DNA of 64,000 nucleotides from Erythrocercus mccallii. Its lineage: Eukaryota; Chordata; Aves; Passeriformes; Dicruridae. Numbering within the stretch: position 1 is the first letter of the stretch; the number at the start of each line of letters is the position of its first letter. The position numbers were made by a program, and so were the translations under genes. The stretch lies in contig VZRG01001684.1 in NCBI GenBank assembly GCA_013397435.1, forward strand, positions 62,001-126,000, in the 5' to 3' direction. This document shows, piece by piece, positions 36,743 to 48,900 of the stretch. Below the pieces are notes generated by a model. It saw only the letters and a list, made by a program, of their open reading frames with translations. It was not told the DNA's origin and made no database searches.

Positions 36743-39700
36743 CTTTGAGATGTCTGCAGGGACAAGAGCAAATGAGGAGTAAAAGATCCTTACACCCTTT
36801 GGAAGAGCTTTTGGAGACTGGGACTTACTTCCCTTGAAAAAAGTTCCTACTTATTATTGTGAGGAAAAGGCATAATAAATAGGAACTAAGCTATGATCTG
36901 ACGTTAACTATCTCTCTTAATTCAGAACATTTTATCTTTTAAATCTTTTAAGTCGGTCTTTAAAGCTGGAAAGATAAGAACCATTGACTTATAGAGTCAA
37001 ACTATATCTCAGAGAGTTTGGGAGCAGCATGGAGAGGAAGAAGATTTTTTCCTTGTGTTTATATTGAGTATTATATGACTGCACAAAAAGAAAGCTCTGA
37101 ATTGAATTTTGCCACTATTGCATTGTAAACCTGAGAGCATTGCCCTGAAACCAGGGAATTCATTTCAGATTCATCTCTCCGTAGCAGAACAGAATCTACA
37201 TATTAAGACTATTAAACATCTATTTAACCTGTTCTTTTGTGTTTCTCTTTACTTTGCACCATACTTTAAAAATTCAGGGATTTGTCAGGGAGTGGTCCTA
37301 CCTTAAAATTTGTAATAGTGGCAGGAAAATCTATTTATCTATTTCAAAAAGAGCATAGGTTGAAAACTTCTATAATATCTAGTTTTTCTAGGAGTGTTTC
37401 TAGTACTTCAACTCATGTATTTATATGCTTAACACTAAACAGGCAGTGCAAATCACAGTCCATTTCCTGGCCAGTAGAGATGTATTTAGTTAGACCTTGG
37501 TGACCTTTCCTGACTTTGTAACACAAGCCTCTGACAGCTGCAGATGCAATAATGTCCTTGTTTCCCCATAATGAGGAAAGGGCGCAACAGATTTCAAAGC
37601 AGGTTATGGACACAAATATGTATGGTACATTTGTAACTTTCAGTGACCTACATTTCAAACAGCTACATAACAACTTACCAGCTCAGTCACATTTCAGAGA
37701 CAGCTTCAGAGAGTTTGGGTTTGTCCATGTTGCATATTCCAAATATATGATGGCCAGATGATACAATCCTTTTGTATTCAGCCTTTGAATGGACTGCACT
37801 TTTAAGCTTTTTTTGCCACAGATTAATACTAGGGGAATCTTCTGGATTATGGGAGAAAAGTAGGACACAAGGAGTCTTCCAAAGTTTAGTTTACTAGCTG
37901 ACTTGAAACTCTTGTGAATTAAGGTTAAATCCACAGTTACTTATAGTCTTCTTGCCCCGTGAAGCCTTTTCATCAGTGGAGTCTGATGGAAGCAAGAGAG
38001 CTGTTATTGTTCAAATCTTCATGCCACCTTTTCCCATGTAACCACTCTTCTTCACAAACTCTTGTATTTCAGGATTAGTACACAGAAGAGGAGTCAGAAT
38101 GACCAAAGATCGTTTAGGGAGAAAAATTAAATAAAATAGTCCACTGTAGACTGGAATTTAAAAAGCTGAAGGAGAACATATTCAATCCATAATGAATCAT
38201 GAATGACGGGGAGAAAATGGGGCATGCTTATGCAGTGCTTCTCAAAGCACAAAAGGTAGGTAGCTTCAAAAACCTAAGCAAAAAGAAGACAAAACGGGTC
38301 AAAAATAATTTTCTTCTGTGTGTACACAACTTGGCTGTAGAACTCACTGCCAGAGGGTGGTTGTGCTGGTCAAAAGCATAAAAAAGTTTCAAAAGGAATT
38401 AGGTACATTCCCAGAAGGAAAATCTGCTAAGTATTATTTATGAAGATAAAACCACTGTCTCAGGAAGTGCCTAATCTGCAAATTAAGAGAAACGGGGAGA
38501 GTTTAGCATAGGAAGAGCACTATACTTTTTCTGCCTTTTCTTTAAGAATGCCCAACTAACTTCTGTCACAAATGCAACTGCTAGGTAAAAATTACCTTGA
38601 TGTGGCCCAGAATAGCTATTCTGTGTTCCTGATGCCTTCTTCAACTGCCTTGGCAACTCTGCAGGGATGAAAAGATTATGGTGAATTGAAGACAGTTATG
38701 GTGATTTTTGTTTTTTGTCTGTCTTTGCAGAAAATATATCTTCAATGAAGTTAGCCTTGTCTCATATTTCCACCCTGGCATGAGGATTTTACAGTTGTTT
38801 CAACTGTTCTCCACAGAATAAATGCTGTGAGGCTGTACTGAAAAGACAGTTCTGAATATATGCTGGCTTTATTTACAGCTCCCACTCTAGAGGTTTTTTC
38901 TCCCAAACTCTGTAATCCTGCACTGAGCAGCACTGGTGCTTAATGTGCTTTGTCGTGCTCAGAAAGATTATACTTTGAAGGGTACAGAAAGCAGCAGCAG
39001 CTCAGGAAGGACTTCATTGAGCCCTCAGCTCTAGCCTCTGGCAACTCGCTGTGTAATCAGGCAAACAATGACAGATGCCACCCCACCATCAATGGTGTGC
39101 TTACAGTCTAGACAACCAAAACTGAAATTCTGACAAGGGTCTTGCTTGTCTGAGTTTTGCCCTCTGGGAGAGAGAAGAAAGGGCACCTCCATCTGCTATG
39201 AGGTGTCACAAAGGTGATGATGAGCCCATGGTCCAGCTACAGCTCCCTTCACTTCTATTCTTTCTAGCAATTTATCTTTCATAAGGGAGTCACATGTACA
39301 GAGCTTCCTGAGCGAAACAGAGCCCAAGCTTCTGACTGCTGGTCAGTCCAGTTATAAGGGTGCTTCTGGGAGAGTAATTTTGAAAAATCTGGCTATGCAT
39401 AATTTTTGAACCATGGAACCAAGTGGTTTTCCTGTCATTAGAGTGAATTTCTTAGCATTTTGTAATTAGGTTTGTAAGAAGTTCTCAGGGACACAGCCCA
39501 TTTCTTTGGTCCACACTTTCCAGCATCTGCAGTATACAATGAGACCTTGACCAAGAATACTGTTAAAATGGCCAAAGCACACGTAATACTAGTGATAATG
39601 ACTAACAGATTATCTATCTGTGATTATCTCACAGTCCAACATGCCTTTGTCTCACACTTTTCCACTACACTTTTTAATTCTTTCTTATGTTCCCAAAGAC

Positions 39701-40616
39701 TAGCATTACAGGGCAGGTGTGTGCATGGGCAGGTATGGCTTATGCTATCAGAAAAGATTAAAAATAGGACCACATTGCCTTCCTTGGCTACTAGCAGATG
39801 CAGAGACATAGCAGCATAGAGATCTTTGAAGTCAAGCAAATGCTGCTTACTAGCCTGGACAGATAATTGTACTAATACAGCTCTTTTGCTCCAGGTATCT
39901 TGAGCAGCTTGGCTTTGCTTACACACTCCTTGGCTGTGGTCAGAGCTGCAAATGTATCTGGGAATATAATTGGTATTCACATAATGCAAAAGATCAATAG
40001 CACTGGCGCTGCCAGATGAGAGCTACAAAAGCACACTGCACATCTGCCACTGCTTCTTAGTGATATATGACCACAGCATTGTGCAGATACCAGATCTGCA
40101 TAGGAGCCTTCTGACTTCAAGTTGGACCAGGCTTCAGCTGCACAGGGGATCAAGAGCACTGACTCCTAGGTAGCCTCTACCACTGTAGAAGGCTGCTTTG
40201 CACAGCCAGGACAAAGCAAGGAGGATTTATAAGCTGTAAGGATGACCACAGAAAGCTTAATTTTCTCTTCATGGCAGAAGAGAGGAGCCTTCATCACCAT
40301 CATCCCTACTCTGTAGCTGGACTTCCAGATATTGCAGCATTTTAGGACACTTGCCTTGAAACGGCATCCAGAGCACATGATTAAATATGACCTCCTCCCT
40401 AAGCAAAGCTTATTCATGGAGTGACTTCATGGTTAATGTGTATTTATGTGAGTATATAGAAAACAGACCCAAGGACTGATGGACTCCTGTCCATATGAAA
40501 ATGGAGGGCCTCAAGTGAAAAGTTGCAGCAAGCTGACTGATGATGTTCTGACAGACACGATTGGGAAGAGTCATCATGGCTCACTTGTTTTTCCTTCTGC
40601 ATAATCTTACTGGCAG

Positions 40617-40857
40617 GCCTTAAGATCCTCTAAGGAGCCTGAACATGACCTTTGTTTCTCACAAGTTGATGACATTACTACTGAGAGAAAGTGTTTAGCA
40701 GCACAGAATCCATTTTGCTTGAACACATTGGACAATGAGTGAAACACAAATACAAATCTTGGTTCAGTGACATCAAGCATCTATGAAAAACACTGTAGTT
40801 CTGATGAAGATGCCAGCTGCAAAGGCCTTCCTGTAGAGACTACAGAGAAATTAACCA
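40617..40857 (+). other. Candidate exon with one in-frame TGA, unidentified
   Basis: An acceptor (ttttccttctgcataatcttactggcag) and a consensus donor (acca|gtaagt) enclose 241 bases. One frame runs through all 80 codons except for a single TGA at 40740-40742. It encodes EPEHDLCFSQVDDITTE before the stop and SSIYEKHCSSDEDASCKG after it. It could be a broken exon of a lost gene, part of a non-coding transcript, or chance. Confidence 0.2.
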
Positions 40858-41415
40858 GTAAGTTCATGATGCGTATAGCTAGAAATAATCTGAAATTAAA
40901 AATTAATTCAGTTTCATCAGTGGTTCCCTGAAAATAAGCAATTAATTATTTACTACTTACAGATACATATTTTTTTTTTAGTGTTGCAGATGTCCAAATG
41001 AACTCTGGTACATAATTTCTAAATTAAAAATACCTAAATTACCATCATAGTTCTTTTAGTTGTTTTCCCCCCAGGAAAAGCAAAAACAAAGCCTTGGAAA
41101 GCCAGAAACTGATCCTCATGCTCATTTCCACTAAGCACAACACAGAATACAAGAGGATGCACATGAGTGGGAAACTATTCATCATCACTTCAACTTGAGG
41201 CTTGACTTACAGCATCATAGTGCCCTGACAATCCCAGCCACTAGCTATCACCAGGTTTTTCATTCCAAAGAAGGTGGCAGAGCACAGTCAGAGATAAGAA
41301 ATTTTGAGAAATTACTTTCAGTTTCTTAGAGGTTGATTTATGGCTTGAAAATGGAAGATAAAAGATATTTCTGTTAAAGGTCGGGGGTTTTGGTTAGGGG
41401 TTTTTTCTTTGTTTA

Positions 41416-41455
41416 TTGGTTGGTTGGTTGGTTGGTTGGTTGGTTGTTGTTGTTG
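41416..41455. repeat. (TTGG)n/(TTG)n microsatellite
   Basis: About seven TTGG units followed by TTG units. Confidence 0.9.
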
Positions 41456-42432
41456 GGCTTTTTGTGTTTGGTTGGTTATTTTAATTCTTATATTGGAGCA
41501 ATAGGCTACACCTTCCCACCTCCAGCAACAATCTGTGCACCTCTAGACCTTTCTGAGATTATTCTAAATCCTTTTCTTGCCTGACAGGACTTTTACACCC
41601 TGGCCTTAAAAGACAAGTATGGATTATGCATTCATTATATGTCTGAACACAGGATGAGCTCTTGTAAGTATTTGGACAAGGGACAGCCTTTGAAAACCCA
41701 ATATCCTATGGGAAATGCTACGGCTGATTCACCAGGTGCCAATATCCTGCCTGGTAATTCACTATTGGTACTCTTCCAATTAGCAGTAGGAGACATAACC
41801 GCTAATACTGCCAGCTGCCACCTGGAATGCCTTTTTATCTGCTTTTCTTTTTTTTTTTTCCACTGTCTGCTTGTTTTCTTGTCTCTTTTAAGAGAGATTC
41901 TGCAAGAGGACCAAGACATTGTAACACTCAATTAAGCGATGCAGTCACAAAAAGGGCAAGTAGCATATAAACCAGTGGTAAGGCAGGGAAACAGCAAACC
42001 GAAGAAGGTAGGTTTGGTGTGTAGGGAGCGTTCCAGGTGTGAGGAGGAAGATCTGAGCTAGTGGAGTCGCTGCTCTTTCTTCTGGAGGCTGGCTTGTTGG
42101 GGACATTAAGATGCGTGTTTCTGTGAAGGCACAGACAGGTAGCTTAAAGTCGTGACCGTCTACACTTGCCAGCTAAGGAGAAAGGCACAGATCTCACAGC
42201 CACTTGTTTGACCCCACTCGTTTCAGGGTATACCCAGCGCCGGCACTCACGCCGGTGCGCTGGCCCGGCTCTCTGCGTCCGGCCCGGTGCGGGAGCGCCC
42301 GCGGCTCCTCAGGGCGCTGCGGGACAGCGGGGCTGCGCTGCGGCAGGAACCGGGCAGAAACCTGCCCGCAGGCCCGGGCTGCGTTCAGCAGCAGCAGCTC
42401 CGGCCGGCGCTGCGGGGCCTGAGCGCACGCCC

Positions 42433-42450
42433 NNNNNNNNNNNNNNNNNN
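42433..42450. other. Assembly gap, 18 N
   Basis: Short unsequenced run in the GC-rich ARFGEF3 upstream region. Confidence 0.98.
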
Positions 42451-42630
42451 CCCGCCTGCCCGCCTCCCGCGGGGCTGCTGCCGCCGCAGGGTCCGGCTCC
42501 AGCGGCGCCGGCTCCGCTCTGCCCCGCGGCTCCTCCAACCGCAGCGCCGGGAAAGGAGTCCCTGAGCTCCCGCGGGCAGGGCCAGGCCCGCCCCAGCCCC
42601 GCTGCGCCAGCGGGGCCTGCCCGGGGTGGG

Positions 42631-42660
42631 AGAGGAGGAGGAGGAGGAGGAGGAGGAGGG
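42631..42660. repeat. (GGA)n repeat in the ARFGEF3 5' region
   Basis: About nine GAG/GGA units, purine-only, about 240 bases upstream of the ATG. Confidence 0.9.
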
Positions 42661-42899
42661 ACTCCGCAGCGGCAACAACTGACGTGTCCCCGCCATGGAG
42701 CTCGGCGTGATTCATCAGCGGCAGCGGGGCGGCAGCGGGGTGCCGCGCTCCGCTCCCGCGTAGGCACTGCCGCGGCGGGGACAGCCCCGGCACCGCTCTG
42801 CCGCCCGCGCCGCCCTCCTCCCTCTCCCTCCCTCTCCTCCTCTTCATCGCCGCCTCTCCTCTTCCCCCGCGGCTAGGCGAGGATCCCGCGGGAGGCAAG

Positions 42900-42984
42900 A
42901 TGGAAGAAATCCTGCGAAAGCTGCAGAAGGAGGCGTCGGGGAGCAAGCACAGGGCCATCAAGGAGAGCTGCACCTGGGCCATCG
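42900..42984 (+). CDS. ARFGEF3 exon 1 coding part
   Basis: 28 codons plus one base, from ATG to the gtaagg donor at 42985. The sequence is nearly identical to the human start, including EEILRKLQKEASGSK. Confidence 0.95.
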
Positions 42985-45900
42985 GTAAGGGGCGCGGGCA
43001 GCGGCGCCGGGCCGCCCGCGGGGGAGCGGAGCGGGGCAGGAGCCGCCGATGGAGAGGTTTTGTAACGGAGGGGGCAGGGAGACCTCAACAAACTTGTTTT
43101 GCGCCGGTCGCTGAGCCCCCAGCTGCTGGGAAGGGACCGGAGCCCCTGGGCCGTTCAAAATGCCCGGGAGCTCCGCGCTGTTGGAAGGGGCCGTGGCACC
43201 TGCTGCCGGTCCCGGAGAGCATCCTCGTCTCTCGGCTTCCCCACCGCCTGGATCTGCTTCGAGGCTCCTGCGAGGCAGATATACGGGTATCGCAAGCTGT
43301 CAGTTTCCGTGTATGTTTTGTAGGTGCTGTCTTTTCCTTTAAAGACCCCCTCCCTCCCTTAAATTATCGTAAAAAACCCATGCAGAACTGCGTTTACGCT
43401 GGCTTATGTTCGGTAATCTATTTTAAAAGCTAAAAGTTTTGTTTTACTGGATTTCATGAGCTCTTTTATCCTTGCAATATAATGATCAGTGTAGCGAGTT
43501 AATCTTTCAAGGGAGTACAAGCTTAGGTACATTTTAGCATCCACCCATTTTCAGAGATTGTTTGTGGCTTGAAGTGTTTTTTGACACTAACAACACTGCA
43601 ACACTGATCATCAAGACCCATAATCTAAATCAGCATAACTAGGATACTTTAAATTGCTTTAGATTTTTGGTTTTCATCCATACATATCTACAACATTCTG
43701 TGGCATATCAGACCTGTTGCTGCCTTATTATTGGCCTTTCATCTTGATGTTGCATGGGTTGCTTCATTAATTGCCTGTTAGTCTTGCACAGCAGCCATGC
43801 AAGTATCCTCTGTACTGTTCCAGTTTTAGTGGATGTGCTGCTCATAAGTGAAAGGGAAATATGGTATTCAATGCCTTCTCATTGGGCATGCATCGTCCTG
43901 ACAGATTTATGCAAAGCTTTGGCAACTCAGAGCTGGAGTAGGTGTAAACTTTAGAATGGTTGGCTCGGAGACTGTGGCCAGATGTATTAACTGTGATTGA
44001 ACTAAAGTTTCTTTTAAAAGCCCTGTTGTTTCCTTTAATTATGCAGAAACCTTGGATTCGCCCGATGCTGCTATCAAGATACCTCCATATCAGCTAAGGT
44101 AAGAACATTGAACTTGAGTTCTGTAGAGCTTGTATTTGTAAAATTGAAGCAAAAATTTTGAATTAAAAGTGAGGTAGACAGAGGACTGGGCTGCATCTCT
44201 GTGATTTGTATAGTTTGTAGATACACCTATCTAGGCTGGTAGCAGTAGATGATTTTCTGATGAGCCCTTGGCCTTTGGCCTTGAATGAAATGTAAGGAAA
44301 CTTGTTAAAATGGGCATGAGTATGTATAATGGTGACATTGGTTAGAAAGGAGAGGTCTCTTATGGTCTAAAGAGCTTTCCTGCTAAATTCCATCTTTCAG
44401 TATAAGCAATGGTGCTTCTTAGTTCTTCTCAGTTTGCTTGTGTTCTTTTAAATCTAAATCAGGTTTTGTTACTGAAAATAAATATTCTAGAAACTAAAAA
44501 GTTATATCATCATATAGCTAGGACAGTGACTAGGAGCTAAACCAATACAGTTTCTATGACTACTTCTCCCTTTAGCCTGCTAGATTATCTTGAGTAAGCT
44601 TTTTTCCTTCTTCCCACCTCCATTTGTACACATAGAAGATGGGAGAGATGGCACAGCCCTCATTTGTCTAGATATTTAAAATCTCATTTTGGAAATTGTC
44701 ATTGTTACAGAGTAGGTAAATAGGCAAAATTATCCACTGTCCTTTCTGACAGAACCCTTAGGAATCTTCAAAGGAAACTAGCAAGTATGCTGTTTAAAAC
44801 AGAAGCACATTCTTTCACACAGCTTAATAGTTACAATGCTTAGGCATTGCCTTATTAGAGAATGTAATGGATGGTGAAAGATTGCATGTGTGCAAAAACC
44901 ACCTCAGCAAATCCACGGAAGAAGTTGATTGAAATCCGTCAGATGCACAGGTACCATTCTTTTCAGAAGTACTTCAATCAGAGGTGATCGAGTTTATAAA
45001 GGATTATGTAGGAATGTTGCTATGTTTGGCCTGTCCTGTAGTCCTCTTAGATATCCACTGTGAGTTGCTAAAAGAGGGGACCTTTTTTTGCTACAGTATT
45101 TCTCTCCTGGGAGTGTTTTTATCACCTTATTATCCCCTGCTGCTCCTTTCATATATGCTTTGCAAGGAAGGTTAGGGATTGTATAGCTAGTTATTCCAGA
45201 GCAGCCACCAAACAGGGAAAGAATAGCAGCAATTTTGCCACTCTAAAATCCTGTCAGTTGCAGTTCACAAGAGGCCTCAAATCAAATGGGGGATGGATGT
45301 CGCACAGGTCTGACATGACCAGTGCCAGACACAATGCATTTCCAGCACAGGATGGAAACAGCTGGATGACTAATTCTCAGTAGGCCCATTAGAATTATGT
45401 TTATTTGACACTGTGGCTGGAGAAAACTTGGCTCTTCACCTTCCCATTTATCAGCCTCTATCTTTAATACGGTGCGTGGTCTCTGCCTTTAAGTGCTATT
45501 GTCATTCTCTATGAATTAGTTAGCTAGCTGTTGCTACATTTCTTCCTTTTTCACTTGCCTACTACCTCTTTACAGAGAGGCCTTTCTCTCTTCTTCCTCC
45601 AGTGTTCTTAATGATGTATTTGTTTAGTTGGGGTGTTTTTTCCACTGTAAATCCCAATCTTTTAAAATAAAACTAATACCTTTGCAGGTGTAGCTATGAT
45701 TCAATAAGCTTTTAATGTTAACTTGTCAATAGCAATGCACTCATTATTACTGATGTTTTGGAGAATGAAAGGTACACAAGAGGATTTGGTCAAAAGCTTT
45801 ACCTGTGGGGTCCTTGGTAAGGCTCAGCCACACGGCCTTAGATAGTGTAGGTGTTGTTGCTAAACTTACCCTTCACTCTCTGGTAACAAGCTACTTCCAG

Positions 45901-48900
45901 GCTCCTGATCAGCACGCTGAACTGCATCTTGGGCTGGAGTCTGCCTCCACGACGTGCAAATTATATAAAAGTTCTTCGCTTGGTATTTGTTAAAAAGCAG
46001 CACCGTGATGGCTTGGTTCCTAACACTGGAAAAGAATGGCCTTGAAAGTAGAGCAATGGCTGTGACCTGATACACAGCTAAGATACAGGATGGAGATGTC
46101 CTGGACATGCCTCTTTTCTGCTTTCATCTTACATCAGGTGCAGGTTGTATCAGCTGCTGTAACACAGATCAGCCTCTGGCTGCTCATCCAGTTAGAATCT
46201 TAATCTGCACATCACACTTAGGTTCTTTTCTTTCTAGAACTGAAGAATGAAGATTGCTCACAGGAATGAGAATGTGTAAACTGTATATTCACTTCTTTTT
46301 TACTTATAAAATAAAAAGCCATTTTCTGCTTTTGACACCCCAGTTCTGGATGAGTAGAGGTTCTTTGTAAAGCTGTCTTTTGTAAAATTGTGGCCCTAGT
46401 GTGAGAATGGGGAGGACAAGGTATCTCTGCTTTTCTTCATATTATGACCATTTGAGTTTGAAGGGTTTTTGATGTGTATTATATCAGCTACATACTTACC
46501 TCCACTGTAGTGTTGGGGTAAATGACTTCTGTGTTCTATCTTGTTTCTGACCTATCCATAGTTTCATCTTGTGTTACTGAACATGAGGCAGACCACATTA
46601 CAGTTCCCTGATGTCTGTGCAATTAATTGGGGGCTTCAGCTGTAGCATGGGAGCTGTTTCCAGCTGTTGTCTGGTAGCAGTTTAGAAGCACATGCCTGCT
46701 ATGTTTGGGAGCACCTTTTGCCCCAAGGGAGTCCCAATGACTGACCATCCTGGCTGGAATGTAATTCTTTAATTAGTTTGATAGAGATCTGTTTGGTATA
46801 TCTTCAGGGAGCTAGATGAGAGTATTTTGCTGTTAAACTTTCTTTGATGTTAATTTGACTTATGAATCAAAATCCCCGTTAATGGCTTTGCATACTGATT
46901 CTAGCGAGGGGCATTATTTAAATGTCTCAGTTCCTAAAGAAATACAGATCTCCAACAAATACAGAGTTTCCCATGGAGTCTTGTCAGTTTTGCCTTGAGA
47001 TAGGAATATGTGTGTGATTTTTCAGTATTTTTAAACTTAGAATCAGAGTATTGGGCAAGGGTGTGATATAGTAACAAAGATTAAAGTGGATCAAGATGGA
47101 AATGGCCATAAGTTGGTTCAAGGCTTTGCTGTAGATGTTCCATGAATTCTTGAGAAGGGACAGTCACATAACCCATTGGCAACTGGCCTCTTGTTATCTG
47201 TCTAGTATGATGATATTTGTCTCTGAATATGAGTTGTGAAGATTGGATATATACTAAGTGCTTAAGGAGGCTGGGTGGCTGACTTATAAATAATGAATTA
47301 GATAAGAGAAATTGATGTGCTTGTGTTTTAATTGGTGAATTGTCCACATGGAAAATAGCTTAAGAGACCTTAATGTAGTCTGCAGCAAGCAGTTGTTTGC
47401 TGCTCAGCTGGGCTATATTCACTTCAGTATTTTCAGGATGGCAAATTCTCCCCTAAGGCCAGCACTATACACTGAACAAGGCTCTCTTCTTGGCTTGTTG
47501 TGATTTTAGAGGCTGAAATATCAGCTGTAAAAGGTAACTGAACAGACACAAAGAAACTGAGCTTTGAAAAAGAATGTTTGATTGGAGCAGTTTAATACTC
47601 ATGAGGATTATCTACATATCAGAGAATAAAATGAGAGGCTAGACAGCAGTTGCCAGTCACATAAAGCTTTGAAAAAGCTTGGGATTGCCAGAGTTTCTTG
47701 GAATGCGTTATGTCATTAAGTCATGCCTTATAGGCTATCTAAAACTTAGTGACTTGCTATCAGCACAAACTTTGCTGAAAAGAAGAGGTTGGTTGGGACT
47801 GGTGAAGGGGCTTTCTTTTTGGAAGAATTGTGAATTGGGTTTGCATGGCCAGGTTTTGGTAGCAGGGGGGCTACAGGGGTGGCTTCTGTGAAAAGGTGCC
47901 AGAAGCTTCCCCCATGCCTAGCAGAGCCAGTGCCAGCTGGCTTCAAGACAGAAGTGCCCCATGCCAAATCTGGGCCAGTCAGAAATGGTGGAAACCCCTC
48001 AGTGATAATATATTTAAGAAGAAGAGAAAAAGTTGTTTGGCAGATGTAATTGCTTCCAGAGAAGAGTGGGGTGAGAATATGTGAGAGAAACAACTCTGTA
48101 GATACCAAGGTCAGTGAAGAAGGAGGAAGTGCTCCAGGTGCCTGAGCTCAGATTCCCCTGTAGCACATGGTGCAGACCGTGGAGAAGCAGCTGTGCCCCT
48201 GCAGCCCATGGAGTCCTTGGGGGTGCAGAAATCCACCTGCAGCCTGTGGAGGAGACTGACACTGGAGCAGGTGGATGCATGAGAGTGCCTGAGAGGAGGC
48301 TGTGAACCTGTGGGAGGCCCATGCTGGAGCAGGTTCCTGGCAGGCACCTGTGGACTCATGAACAGAGGAGGCCATGCTGGAGCAGGTTTCCTAGCAGGAC
48401 TTGCATCCTTGTGGAGGACTCACATTGAAGCAGACTGTGACTCCTTTCCCAAGCAGTGGCAGGAACAACGTGTGATGAACTGACAATAACCCACATTCCC
48501 TTCCTCCCTGTCGCTGGGCGGGAGGAGGGAGGAGTGGGGGGGAAGGTATTCAGGTCTTATTTTATTTCTCAATATCCTGCTCTGGTTTTAGTAAAAATAA
48601 ATTGAATTAGTATCTCTAATTTGAGTCAGTTTTGCCTGTGGCAGTATCTGGAGAGTGATCTCTCTCTGTCCATATCTCAAACCATGAACCCTTCATTATA
48701 TTTTCTCTCCCCTGTCCAGTTGTGGCAGGGAGTGACAGAGTGGCTTTGGTGGGAGCCTGACATCCAGTTAGAGTCAACCCACTAAAATTCCTCTTATATT
48801 TTACATTGGCCTTTTAAAAGTGGTCAGTATTTCAGGCTGTTACAGCTAGAAAGTCAGAAGTCAATGAGGAGCAGGGTCCTGTGTAATAACCAGTTCATGT

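Larger units (their letters stand above)
23472..42229. other. PERP-ARFGEF3 intergenic region
   Basis: This stretch of about 18.8 kb has no recognised protein-coding gene. It contains a GC-rich patch with a CTCF-like motif and a 45-bp minisatellite (27174-27420), a CR1 copy (27600-28180), a CR1 tail (36700-36742), AAAT and TTGG microsatellites, and low-confidence plus-strand candidate exons at 25359-25575, 34134-34375 and 40617-40857. Confidence 0.6.
42230..43290 (+). promoter_or_regulatory. CpG island promoter of ARFGEF3
   Basis: There is an abrupt shift from AT-rich DNA to very GC- and CpG-rich DNA, centred on the ARFGEF3 start codon. It includes GC-box-like stretches and a GGA repeat (42631-42660). 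No TATA box was seen, as expected for a dispersed CpG-island promoter. The exact transcription start is unknown. An 18-N gap interrupts it. Confidence 0.8.

Noticed and set aside
42194..42982. 262-codon minus-strand open frame and several others over the ARFGEF3 CpG island
   Set aside because: GC-rich DNA has few stop codons; the frames span the 18-N gap, overlap the real exon 1 on the other strand and have low-complexity Ala/Pro/Arg/Leu composition.
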